64,000 nt of DNA from Vreelandella zhanjiangensis DSM 21076 (GCF_000377665.1 NZ_KB898646.1:124001-188000); one strand, 5' to 3'; counted from the first letter of the stretch, positions 1-8,366 are shown. Notes: generated by a model not told the origin, from the sequence alone. Numbers and translations are program-made.

Positions 1-12
1 ACCGCCAGTGTA

Positions 13-849
13 ATGCATCTACTAGACAGCTTAGAGTCGCGCCTTGAGCAGGCTCAGGCCGAATTACAAAACCTGCGTAATGAAAACGCGCAGCTAAAAC
101 AGCAGTTAGTAGAGCAAGCCGTAACGCTCCAAAAAACGCTTGAAGAGCCTGGCGTACCTGCACAAGAAGCGCGTGCGCCTGAATCTGGGCCTGCAGCGTC
201 TGAGCCAAGCGCAGCGCAGCAGGATGTTTCTGAGTCTCTAAGTTCTGAGCCCATGAGTTCTGAGCCTATAAGTTCTGAGCCCATGAGCTCTAAGCCAGCG
301 CTTGATAAGCAAACACAGGATGTGCAGGAGCAAGAAGCGGCATCTCAAGCACCTGTTGTTGAACAACCCTCACCCCACAGTCTTTTGAAAGAGTGGTACC
401 AACGTTACCCGCAGGCTTTCTTTAAAGGGCACACCAAACCTTTAAAAATAGGTATTCATCAAGATCTTGCCGCCCGAGAACCGTGGTCTGGAAAGCTGAT
501 TCGTCGCACATTGGCAAACTACGTTAACTTGCCGCGATATCTGAAATCAGTGCGTGAAGGAGTGGATCGTATTGATTTAGACGGTCAGCCAGCAGGGAAG
601 GTCGATAAAGAAGCCTCTTTGCATGCCAACGACAAGCGTAACGAAAAGCAAGCAAAGGGTCAGTCAAAGGGCGCGCAAGAGGTAGCCAAAAAAGATCTGA
701 AAAATGAAACAGAACAAAAGGTTGATGCGCCTAAGCAAAATAAATCTAGCAATGTTGCGCATTCAGAAGCTAAAAAAACTGAGCCACAAAAGCCACTTAG
801 CTTGGAAGACAAGTTGAAGGGCTTGCAGCAAAAATTTGAAGTGCGCTGA
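13..849 (+). CDS. ProQ/FinO-domain RNA-binding protein
   Basis: The middle of the protein (about residues 120-195) is a FinO/ProQ domain: LLKEWYQRYPQAF, a K-P-L-K-I-G-I run, then SGKLIRRTLANYVNLPRYL. In this family the domain binds structured RNA ends and sRNA/mRNA duplexes. Residues 1-45 form a coiled coil; a Pro/Glu/Ser-rich linker with four SSEPM-like pentapeptides follows, and after the domain there is a Lys-rich tail. Compared with E. coli ProQ the FinO domain is internal rather than N-terminal and I see no C-terminal Tudor domain, so it is a ProQ-family protein rather than a strict orthologue. The frame is open to the window edge (positions 1-12 contain no stop), so the true start may lie upstream. 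Confidence 0.8.
   Translation: MHLLDSLESRLEQAQAELQNLRNENAQLKQQLVEQAVTLQKTLEEPGVPAQEARAPESGPAASEPSAAQQDVSESLSSEPMSSEPISSEPMSSKPALDKQTQDVQEQEAASQAPVVEQPSPHSLLKEWYQRYPQAFFKGHTKPLKIGIHQDLAAREPWSGKLIRRTLANYVNLPRYLKSVREGVDRIDLDGQPAGKVDKEASLHANDKRNEKQAKGQSKGAQEVAKKDLKNETEQKVDAPKQNKSSNVAHSEAKKTEPQKPLSLEDKLKGLQQKFEVR
241..300 (+). repeat. 15-bp coding minisatellite in the ProQ-like gene
   Basis: Three near-identical 15-bp units (AGTTCTGAGCCCATG and a variant with CTATA at its end) plus a fourth degenerate unit encode SSEPM/SSEPI/SSEPM/SSKPA in the disordered linker before the FinO domain. Units are in frame, so copy changes alter linker length only. Confidence 0.8.
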
Positions 850-1118
850 GACCCGCATGCATCCCATGGGTTCCATAAAAAAGCATAAATCGTAAGAGAA
901 CACTGTTTTTTTCTATTGCGTTCCCTGGAATCCCGGTATAGAGTTTGACCTGCGAGCATTGGACTATAACAAGGTTTGATTGAGGATGTGCCACATACCG
1001 CTGGGAAAAACCAACGGATGCGAAAAACGAGCATAGCCCACAGGCCAACTGCTGAAGGCTCTTTAAAAAAGCCCGGCAGCTACGATCGAAACAGTAAGCT
1101 AGTAAAGGAACCTACATC
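850..1118. other. Intergenic region upstream of first porin
   Basis: No gene is visible in these 269 bases. A Shine-Dalgarno (AAGGAACC) lies at 1106-1113 before the porin ATG. Possible -10 hexamers (TATAGA at 937, TATAAC at 965) lack a -35 at good spacing, so I do not call a promoter. No clear terminator of the ProQ-like gene was found. Confidence 0.4.
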
Positions 1119-2192
1119 ATGAAAAAGACACTTTTAGCGACTGCTATCATTGGTGCCCTGGGCGCTTCTGCTGCCGCCCAAGCAGCCACTGTATATGACC
1201 AGGAAGGCACCAAGCTTGACGTCTATGGCCGTATCGCCATGGGTATCGCCGGTGGCGGCCCCGAGTTTAACGATGCTGGTCAAGAAATCGATGACGGCGT
1301 TGAGTTCGTAGACGTTTACTCGCGTCTTGGTCTGCGCATGAGCCACGAAGTTACTCGCGACCTGACTGCTTTCGGTCGTCTTGAGTGGCGCTTCCGTGCT
1401 GACGAGCGTCGTAACGGCGAAGCATTCCGTGAAACGCGTCAGAGCTACCTCGGCCTGCAAAGCGACCAGTTCGGTACTTTCCAAGCTGGTAACTTCGACA
1501 GCTTCTACAACCAGTTCGTTTCTCTGCCGTTCGACGTTTACATCGATCAAGGCCTTGAATTTGCTGGTCACCCGAAACAGTCGCGTGGCGACTCTATCGG
1601 TTACTACACGCCTGACCTAGAAGGTTTCACTGCGTTCCTGCAGCTGAAACACTACAGCGAGCGCGGTCGTGTTGAAGGCGTAACTACTACTGACGAAGGT
1701 TCTGTAGTTGCACCGCAAGGTGGTGTTCGTTACGCACAAGGCCCGGTTACTGTAGGTCTGGGTTTTGTTGAAGACGTACAGCGTGGCGGCGGTAACGGCG
1801 AAATGATGTACGGCCTGATCGGTCAGTACGCGTTCACCGACCAGTTCTCTGCTCGTCTGGGTTACGAAACTCGTGACAACAACAGCGGCTACGATCTGCG
1901 TACTGCTAGCGACGAAAACGGTTACGACAAAGTTGGCCTGGGTGGTACGTTCACCACTGGTCCTTGGGCATTCACCGGCGATTTCTACAACGTAGAGCGT
2001 GACGGTGCAGAAACCAGCAAGTCCTGGGCTCTGGGTAGCTACTACAAAGTTTCCAGCGCGTTTGACGTATTCCTGGAAGTTGCCGATGCTGATGCTTCTA
2101 ACCGCATCAACAGAGACACCAATCTGGGCGACGTAATCCCAGATCTGACTGAAGACGTATACTGGCTGACAGGCGCTCGTTACCACTTCTAA
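1119..2192 (+). CDS. Outer-membrane porin (Gram-negative general porin family)
   Basis: A 357-residue protein with signal peptide (MKKTLLATAIIGALGASAAA, cleavage near AQA-A) followed by VYGRIAMG and the alternating beta-strand pattern of 16-stranded trimeric porins. A run of acidic and basic residues (YSRLGLRMSHEV, GRLEWRFRADERR) resembles the barrel wall and eyelet region of this family, and the chain ends in Tyr-His-Phe, the terminal aromatic needed for outer-membrane insertion by BAM. It would allow diffusion of small hydrophilic solutes; substrate preference cannot be read. It is a close paralogue of the next gene. Strong SD AAGGAACC and a Rho-independent terminator at 2245 make it a single-gene unit. 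Confidence 0.93.
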   Translation: MKKTLLATAIIGALGASAAAQAATVYDQEGTKLDVYGRIAMGIAGGGPEFNDAGQEIDDGVEFVDVYSRLGLRMSHEVTRDLTAFGRLEWRFRADERRNGEAFRETRQSYLGLQSDQFGTFQAGNFDSFYNQFVSLPFDVYIDQGLEFAGHPKQSRGDSIGYYTPDLEGFTAFLQLKHYSERGRVEGVTTTDEGSVVAPQGGVRYAQGPVTVGLGFVEDVQRGGGNGEMMYGLIGQYAFTDQFSARLGYETRDNNSGYDLRTASDENGYDKVGLGGTFTTGPWAFTGDFYNVERDGAETSKSWALGSYYKVSSAFDVFLEVADADASNRINRDTNLGDVIPDLTEDVYWLTGARYHF

Positions 2193-2244
2193 GCCTGGCT
2201 TAACTGCCACGCTTTAAAGGTAACCTGCCTAGCAGACCTAATAG

Positions 2245-2274
2245 AACCGGCCTCTTTTGAGGCCGGTTTTTTTA
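2245..2274 (+). terminator. Rho-independent terminator of first porin
   Basis: Ten-base-pair stem AACCGGCCTC / GAGGCCGGTT around a TTTT loop, followed by a run of T. Confidence 0.93.
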
Positions 2275-2353
2275 TACTTCTTTATTACCCCACCCAGTGA
2301 AATAGCGCTTAATGAAATGTGTTTGATCGTAAATATGTCATCTTGATGACGTT

Positions 2354-2385
2354 TTGCTTTTCATTGATATTGTTATCTTATAACA
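2354..2385 (+). promoter_or_regulatory. Candidate promoter with overlapping inverted repeat, second porin
   Basis: TTGCTT (2354-2359) and TTATAA (2378-2383) are separated by 18 bp. The -10 region lies inside a perfect inverted repeat TGTTAT-CTT-ATAACA (2371-2385), a plausible operator for a dimeric repressor. This is based on pattern only; no regulator is identified. Confidence 0.4.
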
Positions 2386-2495
2386 TTGTTAGCGCTTACG
2401 CTGCTTAGCCGGTTTCCTTTACCGGGTGATTTAAGCAGACTAAAAAGCGTAGCGCTTCCCAGTTGCTACGTTATTAAAGTACTTAAGGGATCAAG

Positions 2496-3527
2496 ATGAA
2501 AAAAACGTTACTTGCGACTGCCGTTACAACCGCTTTATGGGCAGGCGCCGCGCAGGCAACCACCGTATATGATCAGGATGGTACAAAGCTGGATATCTAT
2601 GGGCGTATCTCCATGGGTATTGCTGGGGGTGGCGCCGATTTTGATGGTGATGGCAATAAGGTAGATGACGGTGTTGAGTTCGTAGATGTGTATTCACGCT
2701 TGGGCTTTCGTATGAGCCAAGAAGTGACCTCTGACCTAACCGCATTTGGTCGGTTGGAATGGCGCTTTTCTGGAGATGAGCGTCGTACAGATCAAGGCTT
2801 TAACGAGCTTCGTCAAAGTTATATAGGTCTTGCCAGTCAGCAATACGGAACATTCCAGGCGGGTAGCTTCGATAGCTTTTATGCTCAGTTCGTTTCCTTG
2901 CCGTTTGACGTCTACCTGGACCGTGGGCTGCTGTTCAAGTCATCGGGCATCCAGTCGCGCGGTGACTCTATCGGTTACTACACGCCAGAGCTCAATGGTT
3001 TTACTACCTTTGTGCAGCTCAAGCATTACAGTGAGCGTGGGCTCGCGGCTGAAGAGCAAAGCGGAGAGGGCAGTGTAGTTGCCGCTCAAGGTGGTGTGCG
3101 CTATCAGCAAGGCCCGCTCAGCGTTGGGTTTGGGGCTGTTGAAGACGTCGTGCGTGGCGGCGGCAATGGAGAAATGCTTTATGGTCTGATCGGCAGTTAT
3201 CAAGTCACAGATCAATTCGCGGCGCGCCTGGGGTATGAAACGCAAGATGAAAGCGATGTTTATGGCGGCGGCTTTGATACCGTAGGGCTAGGCGGTACTT
3301 ACTCGACAGGGCCCTGGGCATTCACTGCCGACTATTACAATGTTGAGCGCGACAGCCAGGATAATAGCAATGCCTGGGCCGCAGGCGCTTACTATAAAGT
3401 GTCCTCAGCGTTTGATGTATTTGTAGAAGTTGCCGATGGCGATGCGCCTAGCGTTAATCGTGATACTCGCTTGGGTGAACTGACCGATAACGTATATTGG
3501 CTAACCGGGGCACGTTATTTGTTCTAA
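2496..3527 (+). CDS. Outer-membrane porin, paralogue of the preceding gene
   Basis: A 343-residue porin with signal peptide MKKTLLATAVTTALWAGAAQA and mature start TTVYDQDGTKLDIYGR, nearly collinear with the upstream porin. Conserved blocks include YSRLGFRMSQEV, GRLEWRFSGDERR, SRGDSIGYYTPEL and a C-terminal TGARYLF ending in Phe. It differs from its neighbour mainly in predicted loops (for example the shortened segment around DESDVYGGGFD). The pair looks like a tandem duplication with diverged loops, which often reflects differing solute selectivity or phage/antibody escape. It has its own leader and a terminator at 3554. Confidence 0.93.
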   Translation: MKKTLLATAVTTALWAGAAQATTVYDQDGTKLDIYGRISMGIAGGGADFDGDGNKVDDGVEFVDVYSRLGFRMSQEVTSDLTAFGRLEWRFSGDERRTDQGFNELRQSYIGLASQQYGTFQAGSFDSFYAQFVSLPFDVYLDRGLLFKSSGIQSRGDSIGYYTPELNGFTTFVQLKHYSERGLAAEEQSGEGSVVAAQGGVRYQQGPLSVGFGAVEDVVRGGGNGEMLYGLIGSYQVTDQFAARLGYETQDESDVYGGGFDTVGLGGTYSTGPWAFTADYYNVERDSQDNSNAWAAGAYYKVSSAFDVFVEVADGDAPSVNRDTRLGELTDNVYWLTGARYLF

Positions 3528-3553
3528 ATAATCGCTAATGTCTATTATAAAAG

Positions 3554-3582
3554 CGCCTTACCTTCTGTAAGGCGTTTTTTTT
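3554..3582 (+). terminator. Rho-independent terminator of second porin
   Basis: Stem CGCCTTAC / GTAAGGCG with a 5-nt loop followed by eight T residues. Confidence 0.93.
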
Positions 3583-3938
3583 ATTTAATATGCACGTGAC
3601 CTGTCTTATTGGGCTTTATGTTCACTATTGCTTAATTAGCCTGATGTATTTGGCTTTTTATGCTGTCTTTGCGCTGCCATGGCGAAAAAAGTACTTTTTA
3701 GAAATTAGCTGCTCCGTTGCCTGCTAAATGCAGGCACGTGTCCGTTAGAAAGCTCCCGTAAATAGAAAATCGTGACGACTTATTGGTATGGAGACTCACT
3801 CGCGAATCCCCTACAATGGCGGCTGGCTTTTTTATAGTAGGGGTTTGGCCAGCTTTCATCCCGCAAATGGATAGGGCAAGGGAATGCGCCCGTACTAATC
3901 CCTGGGCGGTAGCGTGCCTTTTTTCTGGAATTAACACT
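3583..3938. other. Leader region of the polysaccharide locus
   Basis: This gap carries no convincing gene. It contains a small hairpin TGCCTGC-TAAAT-GCAGGCA (3718-3736) and, close to the first gene, the ops element at 3905. An open frame runs in from 3783 to the lipoprotein gene, but its first 52 residues lack a lipobox or other recognisable features and carry no SD. I therefore treat it as untranslated leader. The long leader ahead of ops is typical of RfaH-controlled operons. I could not fix the promoter. Confidence 0.55.
3905..3916 (+). promoter_or_regulatory. ops element (RfaH recruitment site)
   Basis: GGCGGTAGCGTG is an exact match to the E. coli ops core GGCGGTAGCGT plus the following G, on the same strand as the locus and 23 nt before the first start codon. 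In enterobacteria RNA polymerase pauses at ops and loads RfaH, which then suppresses termination through long surface-polysaccharide operons. The other JUMPstart bases upstream are only weakly matched. An rfaH gene is present at 55127-55657. Confidence 0.88.
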
Positions 3939-4349
3939 ATGTCAAATACCTCTTTATCGATGGCACGGCCAGCTCGTATGCTGCTGGTCGCGTTTAGCGT
4001 TGCCGTGATTAGCGGTTGCGCTACCTACCCCAACGGCACTCAGCAGCAAGCGCAATACGTACTGAATAACGATCCTGGCAAGCTGTTGAACGATGACAAC
4101 CTGAATAGCTTTCTCTCCCAGTCACCTGCCGGTTCCGTGATTAATCTGGTGACTAGCCCATGGGGGAGTAACGTTGAAGTCGTCGCCGATGCATCGTACC
4201 TGGCGGCAAGCGGTCGTGAATGCCGAAAACTGCGGGTTGTAGAAGCAGGTAGCAGTGCTCGTTCAGCGCTGGTATGTGAAACACCGAACGGCTGGGTGAA
4301 CCAACGGGCAGTTACCCAAACGGATAATCTATTACAAGGGCGCTATTAA
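3939..4349 (+). CDS. Small outer-membrane-type lipoprotein, first gene of capsule export operon
   Basis: I start this gene at the ATG that gives MSNTSLSMARPARMLL, a hydrophobic stretch and lipobox ISGC, so Cys27 would be lipidated. The mature part (about 110 residues) has an N-terminal low-complexity NGTQQQAQ region and then an SH3-like pattern (WGSNVEVVADASYLAASGRECRKLRVVEA...ALVCETPNGWV). This resembles the DVUGRE-type lipoproteins beside polysaccharide export genes, but I cannot name the family with certainty. It follows the ops element and its stop overlaps kpsD's start (TAATG), implying coupled translation and a role in export or assembly. Confidence 0.75.
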   Translation: MSNTSLSMARPARMLLVAFSVAVISGCATYPNGTQQQAQYVLNNDPGKLLNDDNLNSFLSQSPAGSVINLVTSPWGSNVEVVADASYLAASGRECRKLRVVEAGSSARSALVCETPNGWVNQRAVTQTDNLLQGRY

Positions 4350-6073
4350 TGAACGTTTCACGCCTACTCAAGCGATTTTCACCTAAGCATCCTTTAGCCA
4401 TTCTGTCGCTTGCATTGCTTGGCAGTACGCTAAGCAGTACGGTCTTGGCACAAAGTATCAGTCTGCCTAATACCATTATTCCTGAAGATCAGGCCCGCGC
4501 TCAGCAGGAACAAGTCAACGATACCCCTAGAGCCGATTGGCGTAGCGGCACCTATGGCCCCGTTTCAGCGCCCATGCAAAACCCGGATGCATTGCCGCCG
4601 TTTGGCGCCAATCTGTTCACTGGCGGGTTCCGTGGGGCGATGGGCGACGGCCTGAACTCTGATTACCAGGTAAAACCGGGCGATCAGGTAACCGTACGCG
4701 CCTGGGGCGCATTTGAGTTTGACCGCGTACTGCCGGTCGACGCCCAGGGCAATATTTTCATACCCGGTTCAGGCCCGCTTAACATTGAAGGCCAGAACAG
4801 CCAGCAGGTGGATAACAGCGTACGCCGCGCGATTACCTCGGTGTACCCGGATAACGTAGAGGTTTACACCAACCTGCAGGGCGTTCAGCCTGTTGCCGTA
4901 TTTGTAACCGGCTATGTGGATAGCCCCGGTCGTTACGCTGGCACCCCCAATGACTCCCTGCTGTACTTTCTCGACCAAGCGGGCGGTATCGACCAGGATC
5001 TGGGTAGCTACCGTCAAATTCGCGTCATGCGTAATGATCGCACCGTGGCAACGGTCGACCTCTACGACTTCCTGATAAACGGCACCATTGCCCGCCCGCA
5101 GTTTCAGGATGGTGACACCATTGTGGTCGAAGAGCGCGGCCCGGCCATTGCGGTGGGTGGCGATGTCCATCGTGAACATCGCTACGAGCTGTTAGGCAAC
5201 CAGTTAAGCGGTGCCGAACTTGTTAACCTGGCTCGATTAAAAAGCGGGGTTTCTCATGTGTTGTTGCGGGGCAGCCGCGAAAACGGCCCCATTGCGCAAT
5301 ATTTTCCTATCGATATGTTCTACGGCCAAACCATCCGTAGCGGCGATGAAGTAATGTTCAGCGCCGACAAGCGCAGCGAAACCATCGTGGTCGAAGTGGA
5401 GGGCAGCTACTACGGCCCCTCGCGCTATGCGCTACCCCGCGATGCGCGTTTGAGCGAACTGCTGGATGCCATTGCGGTGCCCGAAAACATGACCGCTGTT
5501 GAAAGCATTTCACTGCAGCGTGAAAGCGTAAAAGAACAGCAGCGCCAATCCATGGAAGACAGCCTGCGCCGCCTGGAAACCACCTACCTAAGTGCCTCTT
5601 CAAGCACCAACGAAGAAGCCCAGGTGCGTGCCCAAGAAGCGGAGTTGATTCAGAACTTTGTACAGCGTGCCCGGGAGCTCGAGCCCAGCGGCCGCATGGT
5701 CGTTGCCTACGACGGGCGCATTTCCGATATCCGCCTGCAGGATGGCGATGTTGTCACCATTCCTGAAATCAGCGATTCCATGCTGATCAGCGGTGAAGTG
5801 TTGGTGCCCCAGGCGGCCGTTTACCGCCCCGGCATGAACGTGATCGACTACATCGAAAGCGCCGGTGGCTTCACCAACCGCGCAGACGACGACCACATCC
5901 TGATCGTCCGCCAAAACGGCGCGGTAGAAAACGCCCGCAGGGTGAACCTGCGCCCAGGCGATGAAATCATAGTCATGCCCGCCGCACCTACCCACAACCT
6001 ACAGCTAGCCGCCACGCTCACGCAGATCCTCTATCAGGTAGCCGTTGCCACCCGTGTAGCCGTTGATCTGTAA
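4349..6073 (+). CDS. kpsD: Capsular polysaccharide export outer-membrane protein KpsD
   Basis: A 574-residue OPX-family protein. A signal peptide ends at VLA-QS (about residue 34). The PES domain begins near residue 107 (YQVKPGDQVTVRAWG) and is followed by SLBB-type beta-grasp repeats (VFVTGYVDSPGRYAG at about 190; LISGEVLVPQAAVYRPGMN at about 475). Length matches E. coli KpsD (about 560). The protein carries ABC-exported polysaccharide from the periplasm across the outer membrane with KpsE. An Arg/Glu-rich coiled-coil insert (about 390-440) separates the SLBB domains. It forms one unit with kpsM and kpsE downstream, interrupted by a REP element. Confidence 0.92.
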   Translation: MNVSRLLKRFSPKHPLAILSLALLGSTLSSTVLAQSISLPNTIIPEDQARAQQEQVNDTPRADWRSGTYGPVSAPMQNPDALPPFGANLFTGGFRGAMGDGLNSDYQVKPGDQVTVRAWGAFEFDRVLPVDAQGNIFIPGSGPLNIEGQNSQQVDNSVRRAITSVYPDNVEVYTNLQGVQPVAVFVTGYVDSPGRYAGTPNDSLLYFLDQAGGIDQDLGSYRQIRVMRNDRTVATVDLYDFLINGTIARPQFQDGDTIVVEERGPAIAVGGDVHREHRYELLGNQLSGAELVNLARLKSGVSHVLLRGSRENGPIAQYFPIDMFYGQTIRSGDEVMFSADKRSETIVVEVEGSYYGPSRYALPRDARLSELLDAIAVPENMTAVESISLQRESVKEQQRQSMEDSLRRLETTYLSASSSTNEEAQVRAQEAELIQNFVQRARELEPSGRMVVAYDGRISDIRLQDGDVVTIPEISDSMLISGEVLVPQAAVYRPGMNVIDYIESAGGFTNRADDDHILIVRQNGAVENARRVNLRPGDEIIVMPAAPTHNLQLAATLTQILYQVAVATRVAVDL

Positions 6074-6079
6074 TTGTTG

Positions 6080-6114
6080 GTGAATGGTGAGTAGTTAATA
6101 GTAAATGGTAAATG
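6080..6114 (+). repeat. Degenerate heptad array GTRARTR x5
   Basis: Directly after the kpsD stop, five consecutive 7-mers read GTGAATG, GTGAGTA, GTTAATA, GTAAATG, GTAAATG. The period is exactly 7 and the same consensus recurs at five other places in this window. Confidence 0.75.
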
Positions 6115-6123
6115 CGAGGCCCC

Positions 6124-6180
6124 GTAGCGCGTGGTAACGAGCGCAGCGAGGCACCCGCGAATGGGCGGCGCTAGCCGCCC
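6124..6180 (+). repeat. REP element with internal hairpin
   Basis: GTAGCGCGTGGTAA head, GGCACCCGCG tail, followed by stem GGGCGGC-GCTA-GCCGCCC (6163-6180). It is a member of the dispersed REP family and lies between kpsD and kpsM. Confidence 0.85.
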
Positions 6181-6216
6181 CAAGCCTGCATAAGTAACAA
6201 ACGTAGGACAAACCCA

Positions 6217-7026
6217 ATGGCCGATAACCCAACGGCACCCCGCGGCGCCCGTTCGCCCTGGCAAGTAACCCGCAGCGTGTGGTACGCCATGTTTATGCGC
6301 GAAGCTATTTCGCGCACCATGGCTGATCGCATGGGCTGGTTTTGGATGATCTTCGAGCCGGTGGCCATGGTAGGCATTATGGTCGGCATTCGCAGTTTTA
6401 TCCGAGGTGATCGGCTGGTCGTCAATGCCGAGTTTATTCCCTGGCTCATCGCAGGATTGATGGGTTTTTATCTGGTGCGCGAAGGAATGATTCGCGGCAT
6501 GGGCGCAATAGAAGGCAACAAAGCATTGTTTGCCTACCGTCAGGTTCAGCCCGTTGACCCTGTGCTTACGCGTAACTTTTTAGAAGGCATGCTGCGCACA
6601 TTCGTTTTTCTGATTTTTATAGTTGGCGGTATGATGCTCGGCCAGGATATGTACCCGGATAACGCTATTCGCGTCATGGCAGCCTGGTTTTCACTCTGGA
6701 GTCTGGGCCTAGGACTTGGGCTTTTTACATCCGTAGCTTCTGCGCTCGTTCCCGAAGTAGGCAGAGTGATAAAGATGCTGTCGCTTCCCCTGCTAATACT
6801 TTCGGGAGTAATTATACCGCTTAATAGCCTCCCGCATTGGCTGCTTAAGTACTTGATGCTAAACCCCATTCCTCACGGATTGGAAACTCTGCGCCTAGGG
6901 TTCTTTGAAAACTACCATGTGGTGCCGGGCACCGATATGCTTTACTTCTGGCTATTTACGCTCTCGCTCATCGCCCTGGGGCTTATCATGCACCTGCGCT
7001 TTATTGATCGGTTAAAGGCAAGCTAA
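6217..7026 (+). CDS. kpsM: Capsule polysaccharide ABC transporter permease KpsM
   Basis: A 269-residue ABC-2-type permease with about six membrane segments (around residues 42-64, 70-90, 126-146, 152-180, 188-206, 243-262) and the family's N-terminal cytoplasmic helix (WQVTRSVWYAMFMREAISR). E. coli KpsM is about 258 residues. It forms the membrane channel that flips finished, lipid-linked polysaccharide to the periplasm, powered by KpsT (encoded 4.8 kb downstream). SD GTAGGAC precedes the ATG. The stop lies 3 nt before kpsE, so the two are translationally linked. Confidence 0.93.
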   Translation: MADNPTAPRGARSPWQVTRSVWYAMFMREAISRTMADRMGWFWMIFEPVAMVGIMVGIRSFIRGDRLVVNAEFIPWLIAGLMGFYLVREGMIRGMGAIEGNKALFAYRQVQPVDPVLTRNFLEGMLRTFVFLIFIVGGMMLGQDMYPDNAIRVMAAWFSLWSLGLGLGLFTSVASALVPEVGRVIKMLSLPLLILSGVIIPLNSLPHWLLKYLMLNPIPHGLETLRLGFFENYHVVPGTDMLYFWLFTLSLIALGLIMHLRFIDRLKAS

Positions 7027-7029
7027 TTC

Positions 7030-8127
7030 ATGCACTCACTTCGTCGTTTTGTTACCCAATCGCCTCACTGGGCCATCGCGCTGCTTGCCATATTGCTAGT
7101 ATCCTTTTACTGGTTTATCTGGGCGGAAGACCGCTATGTATCTCGCGCGACGGTTGTACTGGATAGCCCTCAAGTGGCCACGCCGGAATTCAGCCTCTCT
7201 TCACTAATGGGGAGCGGTGGTGGCGGCAACACCCACGACCTACTGCTGCTGCGTGAGCACCTGCTTTCTGTGGATATGCTCCGCAGCTTGGATGACGCGC
7301 TCGGCTTTCGCGAGCACTACAGCGAACATGGTGATATTTTCGCTACCCTATGGAACGCTGACGCACCCATCGAAGAGCTGCACAAATACTACCTACGCCG
7401 GGTTAATATCGAACTGGATGAGTATGCTGGCGTACTCAATGTTGAGGTGCAGGGCTATACCCCCGAGTTCGCCCACGATATGGCTCAAATGCTGTTGGAA
7501 GCTGGCGAAGACCATATGAACCAGATGGGCCACCGCCTGGCAGATGAACAAGTACGCTTTCTGGAACAACAGATGGTCCGCCTGGAGGAGCGCTTTCGCG
7601 AGACGCGCTCTGAGCTGCTGGATTTCCAGAACGAGTATGGCCTGGTTTCACCCACTACCACTGTGGAAAGTTTGAACCAGGTAGTGGCCACGCTGGAAGG
7701 AGACTTGGCCCGCCTGCAAGCCCAGCGGGATGCACTCGCAAGTTTCCAGAGTTCGCAATCCGCTGAGCTGCGCCAAGTAGAGCGCAACATCACCGCACTG
7801 CGTGATCAGATCAGCGAACAGAGTGAGCGCTTGGCCCAAGCCGCCGGCGGCGCCCTAAACCGCGTCTCCGCCGAATATCAAACGCTGGAACTGCAAGCCC
7901 AGTTCGCCCAGGAAACCTACTCCAGCGCCCTGGCATCTCTCGAAAACACCCGCCTTGAAGCCGCCCGTCAACTCAAACAGGTAAGCGTGCTGCAAAGCCC
8001 GCTGTTCCCCGAGTACCCCACAGAGCCCAACCGGCTTTATAACAGCAGTGTCTTTGCTATCATTACTATCTTCCTGGCCTTTATCTTCAGTATGATATTG
8101 ATGATTGTGAAAGATCACCGAGACTAA
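7030..8127 (+). CDS. kpsE: Capsule polysaccharide export inner-membrane protein KpsE
   Basis: A 365-residue polysaccharide co-polymerase type 3 protein. It has an N-terminal membrane segment (about 15-32), a periplasmic domain beginning SRATVVLDSPQVATPEFSL, a long coiled coil (about 165-310, LEQQMVRLEERFRETRSELL), and a second membrane segment near the end (about 336-357). KpsE bridges the KpsMT transporter and the KpsD outer-membrane channel. A Gly-rich loop (GSGGGG) near residue 61 is unusual but not disruptive. It is followed by a pair of REP elements, which may mark the end of the export sub-operon. Confidence 0.92.
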   Translation: MHSLRRFVTQSPHWAIALLAILLVSFYWFIWAEDRYVSRATVVLDSPQVATPEFSLSSLMGSGGGGNTHDLLLLREHLLSVDMLRSLDDALGFREHYSEHGDIFATLWNADAPIEELHKYYLRRVNIELDEYAGVLNVEVQGYTPEFAHDMAQMLLEAGEDHMNQMGHRLADEQVRFLEQQMVRLEERFRETRSELLDFQNEYGLVSPTTTVESLNQVVATLEGDLARLQAQRDALASFQSSQSAELRQVERNITALRDQISEQSERLAQAAGGALNRVSAEYQTLELQAQFAQETYSSALASLENTRLEAARQLKQVSVLQSPLFPEYPTEPNRLYNSSVFAIITIFLAFIFSMILMIVKDHRD

Positions 8128-8190
8128 AAGTGGTGAGTGGTGCAGGATGCCTGATTTCGATGGTATTGCCCGGGCGGCCAACCGCCGCCA

Positions 8191-8366
8191 CTCGCGGGTG
8201 CCTTTTTGCTCGTCCCTCGCAAAACGTTACCACGCGCTACATATGGGGCTTATACGCCGTATCAGAATTTCTCAACTGCCTGAGAATGCATAAACCATCG
8301 TGAGTGATGGGTTTCGTAGCGCGTGGTAACGAATTCGTGAGGAACGAGCAAATGAGGCACCCGCGG
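8191..8366. repeat. Divergent pair of REP elements
   Basis: A complement-oriented copy (8191-8240, ending TTACCACGCGCTAC) and a direct copy (8316-8366, starting GTAGCGCGTGGTAA and ending GGCACCCGCGG) face outward around a 75-bp spacer. They fill the roughly 300-bp gap between kpsE and the next gene. Otherwise I see only that gene's SD (AAGGAGC) in this gap. Confidence 0.85.

Larger units (their letters stand above)
2193..2495. other. Inter-porin region with hairpins in the second leader
   Basis: This 303-bp gap holds the first porin's terminator and the control region of the second. After the candidate promoter (see 2354) there are two potential leader hairpins: CTGCTTA...TAAGCAG enclosing CCGGT/ACCGG (2401-2438), and CGTAGC...GCTACG (2448-2470). 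An SD-like AAGGGATC precedes the ATG at 2496. The first porin's leader lacks these structures, so the two paralogues are probably regulated differently. Confidence 0.5.

Noticed and set aside
1617-2210. 197-codon - strand frame opposite the first porin
   Set aside because: It is a shadow of strong codon bias in the porin gene; no recognisable features.
3783-3938. N-terminal 52-codon extension of the lipoprotein gene
   Set aside because: It would bury the signal peptide and lipobox and would cover the ops element; no SD at 3783.
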